Assembly: GCA_035717845.1 (NCBI GenBank)
Contig: DASTIC010000331.1
Location: 1 to 13,655, forward strand
Source: DASSUW01 sp035717845
GTDB taxonomy: Bacteria; Actinomycetota; Thermoleophilia; Solirubrobacterales; Solirubrobacteraceae
Direction of reading: 5' to 3'
Length of the DNA: 13,655 nt
The notes under the pieces were generated by a model that made no database searches, was not told where the DNA came from, and was given only the letters and a program-made list of their open reading frames with translations. The translations under genes were made by a program, and so were the position numbers. Below are positions 1 to 9,836 of this stretch, piece by piece (positions within the stretch are counted from its first letter, which is position 1; each line of letters starts with the position of its first letter).

Positions 1-717
<717 letters not shown>

Positions 718-721
<4 letters not shown>

Positions 722-1801
722 GCGCGTACCTGCTGCTCGAGGACGGCGAGCGCTTCGACGGCGAGGCCGTCGGGGCGGAGGGGATCACGACCGGCGAGGT
801 CGTGTTCACGACCGGCATGTCCGGCTACCAGGAGTCGATGACCGACCCGAGCTTCGCCCGCCAGCTGATCACGTTCACCACGGTGCACGTCGGCAACTAC
901 GGCGTGAGCGAGGCCGCCTGGGAGTCCGACCGTGTGCACGCCGCGGGGGCGATCATGCGCGAGGCCGTCAACACGACCGACGCGCCGGGCGCCGAGCAGG
1001 GCTGGCTCGACTGGCTGGCCGCCGAGGGCGTGCCGGGGATCGCGGGCGTCGACACCCGCTCGCTCGTGCGGCACATCCGCTCGGCCGGGGCGATGCGGGG
1101 CGGGATCTTCCCCGCCCGCCTGAACCCCGCCGATGCCATGGACCTCGTCCGGGCCGAGCCCTCGATGGTCGGCCGCGACCTCGCGCGCGAGGTCGGCGTC
1201 ACCGAGCCCCGCGCCTACGGCCCCGAGGGCGGCCTGCGGATCGTCGCGCTCGACACGGGCATCAAGCGCTCGATCGTCCGCAACTTCGTCGAGCGCGGCG
1301 TGCGGCTGGAGCTGCACCCGTGCACGACCCCCGCTGGGGAGCTGCTGGCGGGTGACCCCGACGGGTTCTTCCTCGTCCCCGGCCCCGGCGACCCGGCGGC
1401 GCTCGACTACCTCGTCGACACGATCCGGGCGCTGCTCGTGCGCAAGCCGGTGTTTGGCATCTGCCTCGGCCACCAGCTGCTCTCGCGGGCGGCCGGCCTC
1501 GACACCTTCAAGCTCCCCTTCGGCCACCGGGGCGCCAACCACCCGGTGAAGGACCTCGCCACCGGCCGGATCGCGATCACATCGCAGAACCACGGGTTCG
1601 CAGTGTCCGGAACTCCGGGCTCCCGCATCGACTCCGACCTGGGGGCGGCGGAGCTCACGCACGTGAACCTCTACGACGGGACCGTCGAGGGCTTCCGGCT
1701 GCTCGACGTGCCCGCTGCCTGCGTCCAGTACCACCCCGAGGCGGGCCCAGGCCCGAACGACTCGCTCGGCCTCTTCGACACCTTCATCGGTGAGTTCGAC
1801 C

Positions 1802-1812
<11 letters not shown>
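718..1812 (+). CDS. carA: Carbamoyl-phosphate synthase small (glutaminase) subunit
   Basis: CarA hydrolyses glutamine and channels the ammonia to CarB to make carbamoyl phosphate for pyrimidines and arginine. The protein has 364 residues, normal for the family. The N-terminal CPSase domain shows FTTGMSGYQE and the GVDTRSLVRHIR segment. The C-terminal class I glutamine amidotransferase domain carries the nucleophile Cys249 in GICLGHQ, the GHRGANHPV motif, and the catalytic His339 and Glu341 in YHPEAGPGP. The GTG start at 718 was chosen because it begins VSAYLLLEDGERF, typical of CarA N-termini, and overlaps the pyrC stop. The same frame stays open upstream to 589, but that extension lies inside pyrC and does not look like CarA. 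The 3' end overlaps carB by 11 nt. Confidence 0.97.
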
Positions 1813-4886
<3,074 letters not shown>

Positions 4887-4906
<20 letters not shown>

Positions 4907-4932
4907 CACAAATGCTGGCGAAAAGCCCTGCA
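4887..4932 (+). promoter_or_regulatory. Stem-loop spanning the carB stop codon
   Basis: TGCAGGGC (4887-4894, the last carB codons) is the exact reverse complement of GCCCTGCA (4925-4932), giving an 8-bp stem around a 30-nt loop. Inside the loop, AGCA (4905-4908) can pair with TGCT (4913-4916). The 3' flank is A-rich (AAAAAA) rather than T-rich, so this is not a canonical intrinsic terminator. A 3'-end-stabilising or Rho-assisted structure is possible. The inner heptamer also has other partners nearby (see findings). Confidence 0.4.
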
Positions 4933-4971
4933 AAAAACCCGGTTACCGTAAACTCCCCTGCACGCGACTTC

Positions 4972-4986
4972 ACCTCAACTTGAGGT
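4972..4986. promoter_or_regulatory. Perfect 15-bp palindrome upstream of the mihF promoter (candidate operator)
   Basis: ACCTCAA and TTGAGGT flank a single central C, giving a perfect 7-1-7 inverted repeat. It ends 24 bp before the proposed -35 box of mihF and lies about 65 bp upstream of the expected transcription start, a position suited to an activator or repressor. Further GAGG/CCTC half-sites follow at 4988-5005. The half-sites resemble those of MerR/SoxR-type boxes, but the spacing is shorter than the SoxR site, so the binding protein is unknown. Confidence 0.4.
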
Positions 4987-5010
4987 CGAGGCGAATTCGT
5001 GCCTCAGCGC

Positions 5011-5038
5011 TTGTCCAGGCGTGAAACGAATGTAGACT
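5011..5038 (+). promoter_or_regulatory. Candidate mihF promoter giving a leaderless mRNA
   Basis: TTGTCC (5011-5016; 4 of 6 matches to TTGACA) and TAGACT (5033-5038; 4 of 6 matches to TATAAT, fitting TANNNT) are separated by 16 bp. Only 8 nt separate the -10 box from the ATG at 5047, so transcription would start at or next to the start codon. No Shine-Dalgarno sequence lies between them. This is the geometry of actinobacterial leaderless promoters. Confidence 0.55.
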
Positions 5039-5046
5039 CGCCGCCC

Positions 5047-5391
5047 ATGCCGCCCGCGACCAAGACTCCCGTGAAGCCCTTCGTGGCCGCCCCGGAACGC
5101 TCGCTCGTCCAGCGGATGGAGGCGCTCCAGCGGGCGAACGAGATCCGGACGCGGCGGGCGCAGCTCAAGCGGGATCTCAAAGGCGGGCGGGTCAGCATCC
5201 ACGACCTGCTCCTCGAGCCGCCGGAGTACGTCGAGACGGCGAAGGTATTCGACATGCTGCTGGCGGTCCCGAAGTACGGCCGCGTGAAGGTCAACAAGGT
5301 CCTCCAGCAGTGCAGGATCTCGCCGTCGAAGACGATCGGCGGCCTGTCGCAGCGCCAGCGCACCGAGCTGGTCTCCATGCTGCGTCGTTAA
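5047..5391 (+). CDS. mihF: Integration host factor, actinobacterial type (MihF)
   Basis: A 114-residue nucleoid-associated DNA-binding protein of the actinobacterial IHF family, unrelated to the IhfA/IhfB heterodimer of proteobacteria. It shows a basic helical N-terminal half rich in Arg and Lys, then an H2TH-like DNA-binding region around AVPKYGRVKVNKVL (residues about 75-88) and the closing signature SQRQRTELVSML. The family is typically around 105 residues. The ATG at 5047 is preferred over the in-frame GTG at 4999, since the longer form would place the candidate -10 box inside the coding sequence and adds residues with no family resemblance. It precedes gmk with no gap (TAA then GTG), the usual actinobacterial mihF-gmk-rpoZ order. 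The promoter just upstream suggests this is the first gene of a separate transcription unit. Confidence 0.93.
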   Translation: MPPATKTPVKPFVAAPERSLVQRMEALQRANEIRTRRAQLKRDLKGGRVSIHDLLLEPPEYVETAKVFDMLLAVPKYGRVKVNKVLQQCRISPSKTIGGLSQRQRTELVSMLRR

Positions 5392-6039
5392 GTGAGGCCG
5401 GAGGCCGAACAAGGTCATCCGGACGCGGGGCCGGATGCCCCGCGGAGCTACTTCCATCGCGTTTTTGTCATCACCGGTCCGTCTGGGGTCGGCAAGGGCA
5501 CGCTGATCCGGACGCTGCTCGGGCGCATCCCCGAGCTCGAGCTCTCGGTCTCGGCCACCACCCGCCGCCCGCGCCTCGGCGAGACGCACGGCGTCGACTA
5601 CCACTTCCTCGACGACGACGAGTTCGAGCGCCGGGTCCAGGCCGGCGACTTCCTCGAGCACGCGAACTACTCGGGCCGCCGCTACGGGACGCTGCGGTCC
5701 GACCTCGAGCAGCGGCTCGCGCAGGGCGCGCCCGTGGTGCTGGAGATCGAGGTCCAGGGCGCCCGTCAGGTCGCCGAGACGATGCCGGAGGCCGAGCGGA
5801 TCTTCATCGCCCCGCCGTCCGAGCACGCGCTGCGGGAACGGCTCGTGGGGCGCGGCACCGACTCCGCCGAGGACGTCGAGAAGCGGCTCGCGACGGCCCG
5901 CGAAGAGCTGCGTGCGCAAGGAGAGTTCCCGCACGTGGTGCGAAACGACCGGCTCGAGGACGCGGCGGACGCGCTCGAGGAGCTCGTGCGCGCAGCGCTA
6001 GGATCTGGGGTCACGAAACCGACGAAGGGCCCCTCTTGA
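5392..6039 (+). CDS. gmk: Guanylate kinase
   Basis: Guanylate kinase phosphorylates GMP (and dGMP) to GDP with ATP, in cytoplasmic purine nucleotide metabolism. The protein has 215 residues, a normal size, including about 22 extra N-terminal residues before the first strand (FVITGPSGVGKGT). The P-loop lysine is K35. The GMP-binding segment SATTRRPRLGE follows near residue 45, then GVDYHFLDDDEFER and the ANYSGRRYGT motif. The lid region includes ERLVGRGTDSAEDVEKRL. GTG at 5392 is the only initiation codon between the preceding mihF stop and the P-loop in this frame. It directly follows the mihF TAA and has no Shine-Dalgarno, so termination-reinitiation coupling is likely. Confidence 0.97.
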   Translation: MRPEAEQGHPDAGPDAPRSYFHRVFVITGPSGVGKGTLIRTLLGRIPELELSVSATTRRPRLGETHGVDYHFLDDDEFERRVQAGDFLEHANYSGRRYGTLRSDLEQRLAQGAPVVLEIEVQGARQVAETMPEAERIFIAPPSEHALRERLVGRGTDSAEDVEKRLATAREELRAQGEFPHVVRNDRLEDAADALEELVRAALGSGVTKPTKGPS

Positions 6040-6263
6040 TCTCACCCCGCGTGGACCGTCTGCTCGAAAACGTGGACTCCCCGTACGCCAGCGTCATCGT
6101 GGCCGCCAAGCGCGCCCGCCAGATCAACTCGTACTACCACAACCTCGGCGAGGGGATGTTCGAGGAGTTCCCGCCCCCGATGGTGGACACGGGCTCGAAG
6201 AACTACCTGACGATCGCCCTCGAAGAGGTCGCGGGCGGCAAGGTCAAGTACCGCTACCGCTGA
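6036..6263 (+). CDS. rpoZ: RNA polymerase omega subunit
   Basis: Omega assists folding and assembly of the beta' subunit of RNA polymerase. The 75-residue product contains the conserved core DSPYASVIVAAKRARQINSYY and the downstream VDTGSKNYLTIALEEVAGGKV segment. It is shorter than mycobacterial omega. The TTG start at 6036 overlaps the gmk stop (TTGA) and has a good ribosome-binding site, GAAGGG at 6024-6029, 6 nt upstream. The next candidate, GTG at 6051, would remove only five residues and lies farther from that site. The gene sits in the conserved gmk-rpoZ-coaBC block, and coaBC starts 7 nt after its stop. Confidence 0.95.
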   Translation: MISPRVDRLLENVDSPYASVIVAAKRARQINSYYHNLGEGMFEEFPPPMVDTGSKNYLTIALEEVAGGKVKYRYR

Positions 6264-6270
6264 GCCGCAA

Positions 6271-7527
6271 GTGGCCCGCCTCCTGCTCGGCGTCACCGGC
6301 GGGATCGCCGCATACAAGGCGCTGGAGCTGGCGCGCGCGGCCATCAAGGCCGGCCACGCCGTCCGGGTGGTCCAGACCGAGGCGTCGACCCGCTTCGTCG
6401 GGCCCGCCTCGTTCGCCGGCGTCACCGGGGCTCCCGTGCTCATCACCGAGTGGGAGCCCGACCCCTTGCGGGGCGCCTTCCCGGGCGACCCCGAGCCCGA
6501 GCACGCGCCGCTCTCCCACCTCGAGCTGGTCCAGCGGGCCGACGCGTTCCTGATCGCGCCGGCCTCCGCCAACACGCTGGCCAAGCTCGCCGGCGGGCAC
6601 GCCGACAACCTGCTGACCGCCGCCGCCCTGGCGTGCCGGCGGCCGCTGATCGTCGCGCCCGCCATGAACGGCGCGATGTACGAGCACCCGGCGACCCAGG
6701 CCAACCTGGCCCGGCTGCGCGAGCGCGGGGTTCGCGTGCTGGAGCCGGGCACCGGCTCGCTCGGCTCGCTCGGCGAGTGGGGGATCGGCCGGCTCCCCGA
6801 GCCGCCCGAGCTGCTGGCCGCGTTCGAGGACGCGCTGCGCACCAGCCGGGATCTCGACGGGCTCAACGTGCTCGTGACGGCCGGCGGCACCCGCGAGCCG
6901 ATCGACGCCGTCCGCTACGTCGGCAACCGCTCCTCCGGGCGCATGGGCTTCGCCCTCGCCGAGGAGGCCGCCCGCCGCGGCGCCGCCGTCACCGTCGTCG
7001 CCGCCAACGTCGCGCTCGAGCGCCGCGCGGACGTGACCTATGTCGACGTGAGGACCGCGGCCGAGCTGGCGGCGGCGTGCGAGGCGCGCTTCGACGCGGC
7101 CGACGTCCTGCTGATGGCGGCCGCTGTCGCCGACTACGCGCCGGCCGAGCCCCACGCGGGCAAGCTCAAGAAGGCGGAGGCCGGCCGGGAACTCGACCTG
7201 CGCCTCGTACGTACTACGGACGTGCTCGCCACCCTCGCGGATCGCCGCCGCCCCGGCCAGCTGCTCGTCGGGTTCGCCGCCGAGCACGGCGAGGGTGCGG
7301 TCGACCGCGCCCGTGAGAAGCTGGCGCGCAAGCAGCTGGACGCCCTGGTCGTCAACGACATCGGGGCGCCCGGAATCGGCTTCGACGCGCCGGAGAACGA
7401 GGTCACGATCGTGACGGACGGCGGCGAGCGGCACGTGCCGCGCGCGGCCAAGGCGGACGTCGCGGGTGCCATTCTGGATGTGGTCTTGAGCCGCCGTTCA
7501 TCTCCCGACATGAAGGTGCCCCGCTGA
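6271..7527 (+). CDS. coaBC: Bifunctional phosphopantothenoylcysteine decarboxylase / phosphopantothenate-cysteine ligase
   Basis: CoaBC catalyses two steps of coenzyme A synthesis: CoaB joins cysteine to 4'-phosphopantothenate with CTP, and flavin-dependent CoaC decarboxylates the product. The protein has 418 residues, normal for the fusion. The CoaC half (about 1-190) shows GVTGGIAAYK (7-16), the catalytic His83 in SHLELVQRAD, the flavin loop APASANTLAKLAGG and Asn133 in PAMNGAMY. The CoaB half (about 195-410) shows VTAGGTREPIDAVRYVGNRS, AAAVADYAPAEP with KLKK, and VGFAAE. The clamp segment that normally holds the CoaC active-site cysteine reads GSLGSLGEWGIGR (residues 162-174) and contains no Cys (see findings). 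The GTG start at 6271 has no clear Shine-Dalgarno and follows rpoZ by 7 nt. Its TGA shares one base with the next ATG. Confidence 0.95.
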   Translation: MARLLLGVTGGIAAYKALELARAAIKAGHAVRVVQTEASTRFVGPASFAGVTGAPVLITEWEPDPLRGAFPGDPEPEHAPLSHLELVQRADAFLIAPASANTLAKLAGGHADNLLTAAALACRRPLIVAPAMNGAMYEHPATQANLARLRERGVRVLEPGTGSLGSLGEWGIGRLPEPPELLAAFEDALRTSRDLDGLNVLVTAGGTREPIDAVRYVGNRSSGRMGFALAEEAARRGAAVTVVAANVALERRADVTYVDVRTAAELAAACEARFDAADVLLMAAAVADYAPAEPHAGKLKKAEAGRELDLRLVRTTDVLATLADRRRPGQLLVGFAAEHGEGAVDRAREKLARKQLDALVVNDIGAPGIGFDAPENEVTIVTDGGERHVPRAAKADVAGAILDVVLSRRSSPDMKVPR

Positions 7528-8507
7528 TGGAACCCCTGGAGCCCATGCCCGAGGCCGAGCGCACCGTCGCCCCTGAGCAGGTGGAGGCGGCGGTGTCGGT
7601 CGCCCGACGGATCGCCGACAACATCCGCCGGGCGGTGAAGGTCGACGACGCGGTGCTCGAGCACGTGATCGTCTCCCTGCTCGCCGAGGGCCACATCCTC
7701 GTGGAGGATTACCCGGGGGTCGGCAAGACGGCGCTCGCCCGTGCGCTGTCGCGGTCGATCGACTGCGCGTTCGCCCGCGTGCAGTGCACGGCCGACCTGC
7801 TGCCCGCCGACATCGTGGGGACCAACGTCTACAACCAGCGCGAGGCGCGCTTCGAGTTCCGGCCCGGCCCGATCTTCGCCAACGTGGTGATCGTCGACGA
7901 GATCAACCGCGCGTCGCCGAAGACGCAGTCCGGCCTGCTCGAGTGCATGCAGGAGCGCCAGGTGACCGTCGACGCCACGTCGCACGAGCTGGCCCGGCCG
8001 TTCCTCGTGTTCGCCACCCAGAACCCGGTCGAGTACGAGGGCACGTACCCGCTGCCGGAGGCGCAGGTCGACCGCTTCATGGTCCGCGTCTCGCTCGGCT
8101 ACCCGAGCGCCGCCGACGAGGCCGGCATGCTGGCCGGGCACGAGGCGCGCGACCGCGTGCTCGACCTCGAGGCGGTCGCCGACCGCGCCGAGGTCGTCGA
8201 CGCCGTCGACGCCGCGCACGGCGTGCACGCCTCGCGGGCACTGCGCGACTACGTCGTGGCCCTGATCCGGCACACCCGCGGCGACTCTCGCGTGGAGCTC
8301 GGCGCCTCGCCGCGCGCCGGCCTGATGCTGCTGCGGGCCGCCAAGGCGCGCGCGCTGGTGCAGGGGCGCGACCACGCGCTTCCCGACGACGTACAGGCCC
8401 TCGCCGAGACCGTCCTCGCGCACCGGCTGATGCTGGTGCCCGAGGCCGCCGGCGTCCAGCGGGGCACTGTGGTCGCCGACGCCATCGCGGCCACCCCGGC
8501 CCTCTAG
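7527..8507 (+). CDS. MoxR-family AAA+ ATPase
   Basis: A 326-residue cytoplasmic AAA+ ATPase of the MoxR family, which is thought to act as a chaperone for partner proteins that are often encoded next to it (DUF58/VWA proteins). It shows Walker A DYPGVGKTAL with K67, Walker B VIVDEINRASPKTQ with D124 and E125, the sensor-1 segment ATQNPVEYEGTYPLPEAQ, the DRF arginine region, and a C-terminal lid with GASPRAGLMLLRAAKA. The ATG at 7527 overlaps the coaBC stop by one base (TGATG) and has AAGGTG 8 nt upstream. The gene is followed by DUF58 and transglutaminase genes, the usual trio. The substrate of this complex cannot be read from the sequence. Confidence 0.95.
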   Translation: MEPLEPMPEAERTVAPEQVEAAVSVARRIADNIRRAVKVDDAVLEHVIVSLLAEGHILVEDYPGVGKTALARALSRSIDCAFARVQCTADLLPADIVGTNVYNQREARFEFRPGPIFANVVIVDEINRASPKTQSGLLECMQERQVTVDATSHELARPFLVFATQNPVEYEGTYPLPEAQVDRFMVRVSLGYPSAADEAGMLAGHEARDRVLDLEAVADRAEVVDAVDAAHGVHASRALRDYVVALIRHTRGDSRVELGASPRAGLMLLRAAKARALVQGRDHALPDDVQALAETVLAHRLMLVPEAAGVQRGTVVADAIAATPAL

Positions 8508-8680
8508 GGGGAGTGGTCCCTCCCGCGAACCCAGACACCCTTGGATCGACCGCTGATCACCGCCTGGCTGTGTCCTCGACCACTTGAAATCCCAGCGGGA
8601 TTCCTGCGGGTCTGCGTCCTTGCCAGGCGGCGCCAGCGGCCGCCCAAGAGCGCCGGGGCCCACGAGAGGAACCACTAGGC
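8508..8680. other. 173-nt gap between the moxR and DUF58 genes, with two hairpins
   Basis: This is the longest non-coding stretch in the window. AATCCC (8588-8593) and GGGATT (8597-8602) form a 6-bp stem with a 3-nt loop. GGCGGC (8626-8631) and GCCGCC (8639-8644) form a second stem, extended by CTTG (8619-8622) and CAAG (8645-8648) around a 3-nt bulge. A weaker pairing, GGGAG with CTCCC, follows the moxR stop. No T-tract, convincing promoter or supported ORF was found. The moxR frame stays open for 56 codons after its stop, but the peptide is unlike any family I know. Confidence 0.4.
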
Positions 8681-9808
8681 GTGCGGTCGGCGCTCGGATG
8701 CGCGGCCCTGGGGGTGCTGCTGCTGGTCGTAGCCGGCACGTTCGACGCCGAGCCGCTGTACGTGACGGGCTCCGCGCTGGCGCTGCTCGGCCTCGGCGCC
8801 GCGGGGTGGATCGGGGCCGGCTCGTGGGGCGCCGAGGTCCACCGTGAGCTGGGCGCGCGCAGCGTGCTCGAGGAGCAGCCGCTGGCGGTCCGCATCTCCG
8901 CAACCTCCGGTCGCCTGCCGTTGCCCCCGGGGTGGATCGACGAGCCGCTGCTGCCCGAGCCCGTCCGCTTCCAGGCCGGGCGGCGCCAGGCCCGCGTGCG
9001 GGTGGAGGTCACCTTCGGCCGCCGCGGCCGGCGCCGGCTCGCCCCGCCCGCGCTCGTGCTCCGCGATCCGTTCGGCCTGGCGCAGCGCGTGGTGAGCGGG
9101 ACCGGCACCGACGAGGTGCTGGTGCTCCCGCGCTTGCTGCCGGTGAAGGCCACCGCGGGCGGGGGCGACGCCACGCCCGCGCACGCCCGAGCGGCGCTGA
9201 TCGCGGCCGCCGAGACCGAGCTCGACGGCCTGCGCGAGCACCGCCCGGGCTCGCCCGCCTCGCGGATCCACTGGCCGGCCGTCGCCCGCGGGCACGGGCT
9301 GATGGAGCGCAAGCTGATCTCGGAGGCCGACTCGCGCCCGCTCGTGGTGCTCGACCCGCGCGCCCCGGCCTCGCAGGACGCGCTCGACGGCGCGGTCCGG
9401 GCGGCGGGCTCGCTGTGCGTGCACTTCGCCCGCCGCAGCGGCTGCTCGCTGCTGCTGCCCGGCGACCGCCGCGCCCACGTGATCGAGAAGGACCTGCTCG
9501 CCTGGCCCGCGGCGCACGTGCGGCTGGCGCTGCTCGACGAGTCGACCGGCCCGTCGCTGGTCGCCGCCCAGAACCGCCGCGGGCTCGTGGTGCTCGTGGC
9601 CGCCCGGGTGCTCGACCGCCCGCCGCGCGGCCTCGGCCGTACGCCCGGCGGCTGCATCCTCGTGATCCCCGGCGCGCTGCCGGGCCGCCGTGCCGTGCTC
9701 GAGGTCGCTGGCTGCCAGGGCTTCCTGACGACCCGCAGCGGCGCCTCCGCGGCGATGCAGGCGGTGTCTAGCGCAGCGGCGGTGAGCCCCACACGGAGCG
9801 CAACGTGA
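8681..9808 (+). CDS. DUF58 domain-containing membrane-anchored protein
   Basis: A 375-residue protein. Two hydrophobic N-terminal segments (about residues 5-20 and 27-47) should anchor it in the membrane. A middle region of beta-rich sequence includes RRGRRRLAPPALVLRDPFGL, typical of the family. The DUF58 signature DGLREHRPGSPASRIHW, with R195 to W198, is followed by ARGHGLMERKL and a VWA-like C-terminal part with VVLDPRAPAS. DUF58 proteins are regularly encoded with MoxR ATPases and are their probable partners; the biochemical role is not established. GTG at 8681 is the first usable start after an in-frame stop at 8585; GAGAGGA lies 10 nt upstream. The transglutaminase gene follows after 28 nt. 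Confidence 0.9.
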   Translation: MRSALGCAALGVLLLVVAGTFDAEPLYVTGSALALLGLGAAGWIGAGSWGAEVHRELGARSVLEEQPLAVRISATSGRLPLPPGWIDEPLLPEPVRFQAGRRQARVRVEVTFGRRGRRRLAPPALVLRDPFGLAQRVVSGTGTDEVLVLPRLLPVKATAGGGDATPAHARAALIAAAETELDGLREHRPGSPASRIHWPAVARGHGLMERKLISEADSRPLVVLDPRAPASQDALDGAVRAAGSLCVHFARRSGCSLLLPGDRRAHVIEKDLLAWPAAHVRLALLDESTGPSLVAAQNRRGLVVLVAARVLDRPPRGLGRTPGGCILVIPGALPGRRAVLEVAGCQGFLTTRSGASAAMQAVSSAAAVSPTRSAT

Positions 9809-9836
9809 CCGTTGATCCCAAGAGGGGCGAGACAGA

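Noticed and set aside
4907..4971. Intrinsic terminator after carB
   Set aside because: There is an 8-bp stem, but it is followed by A's rather than T's on the transcribed strand, so the standard terminator pattern is not met.
5999..6004. TAGGAT as a possible -10 box for an rpoZ promoter inside the gmk 3' end
   Set aside because: It matches only 4 of 6 positions and there is no -35-like sequence at 16-18 bp. rpoZ is already explained by coupling to gmk and a good ribosome-binding site.
8541..8678. Possible small ORF (TTG start) between moxR and the DUF58 gene
   Set aside because: The frame is open but has no ribosome-binding site, no family resemblance and a composition unlike the neighbouring proteins.
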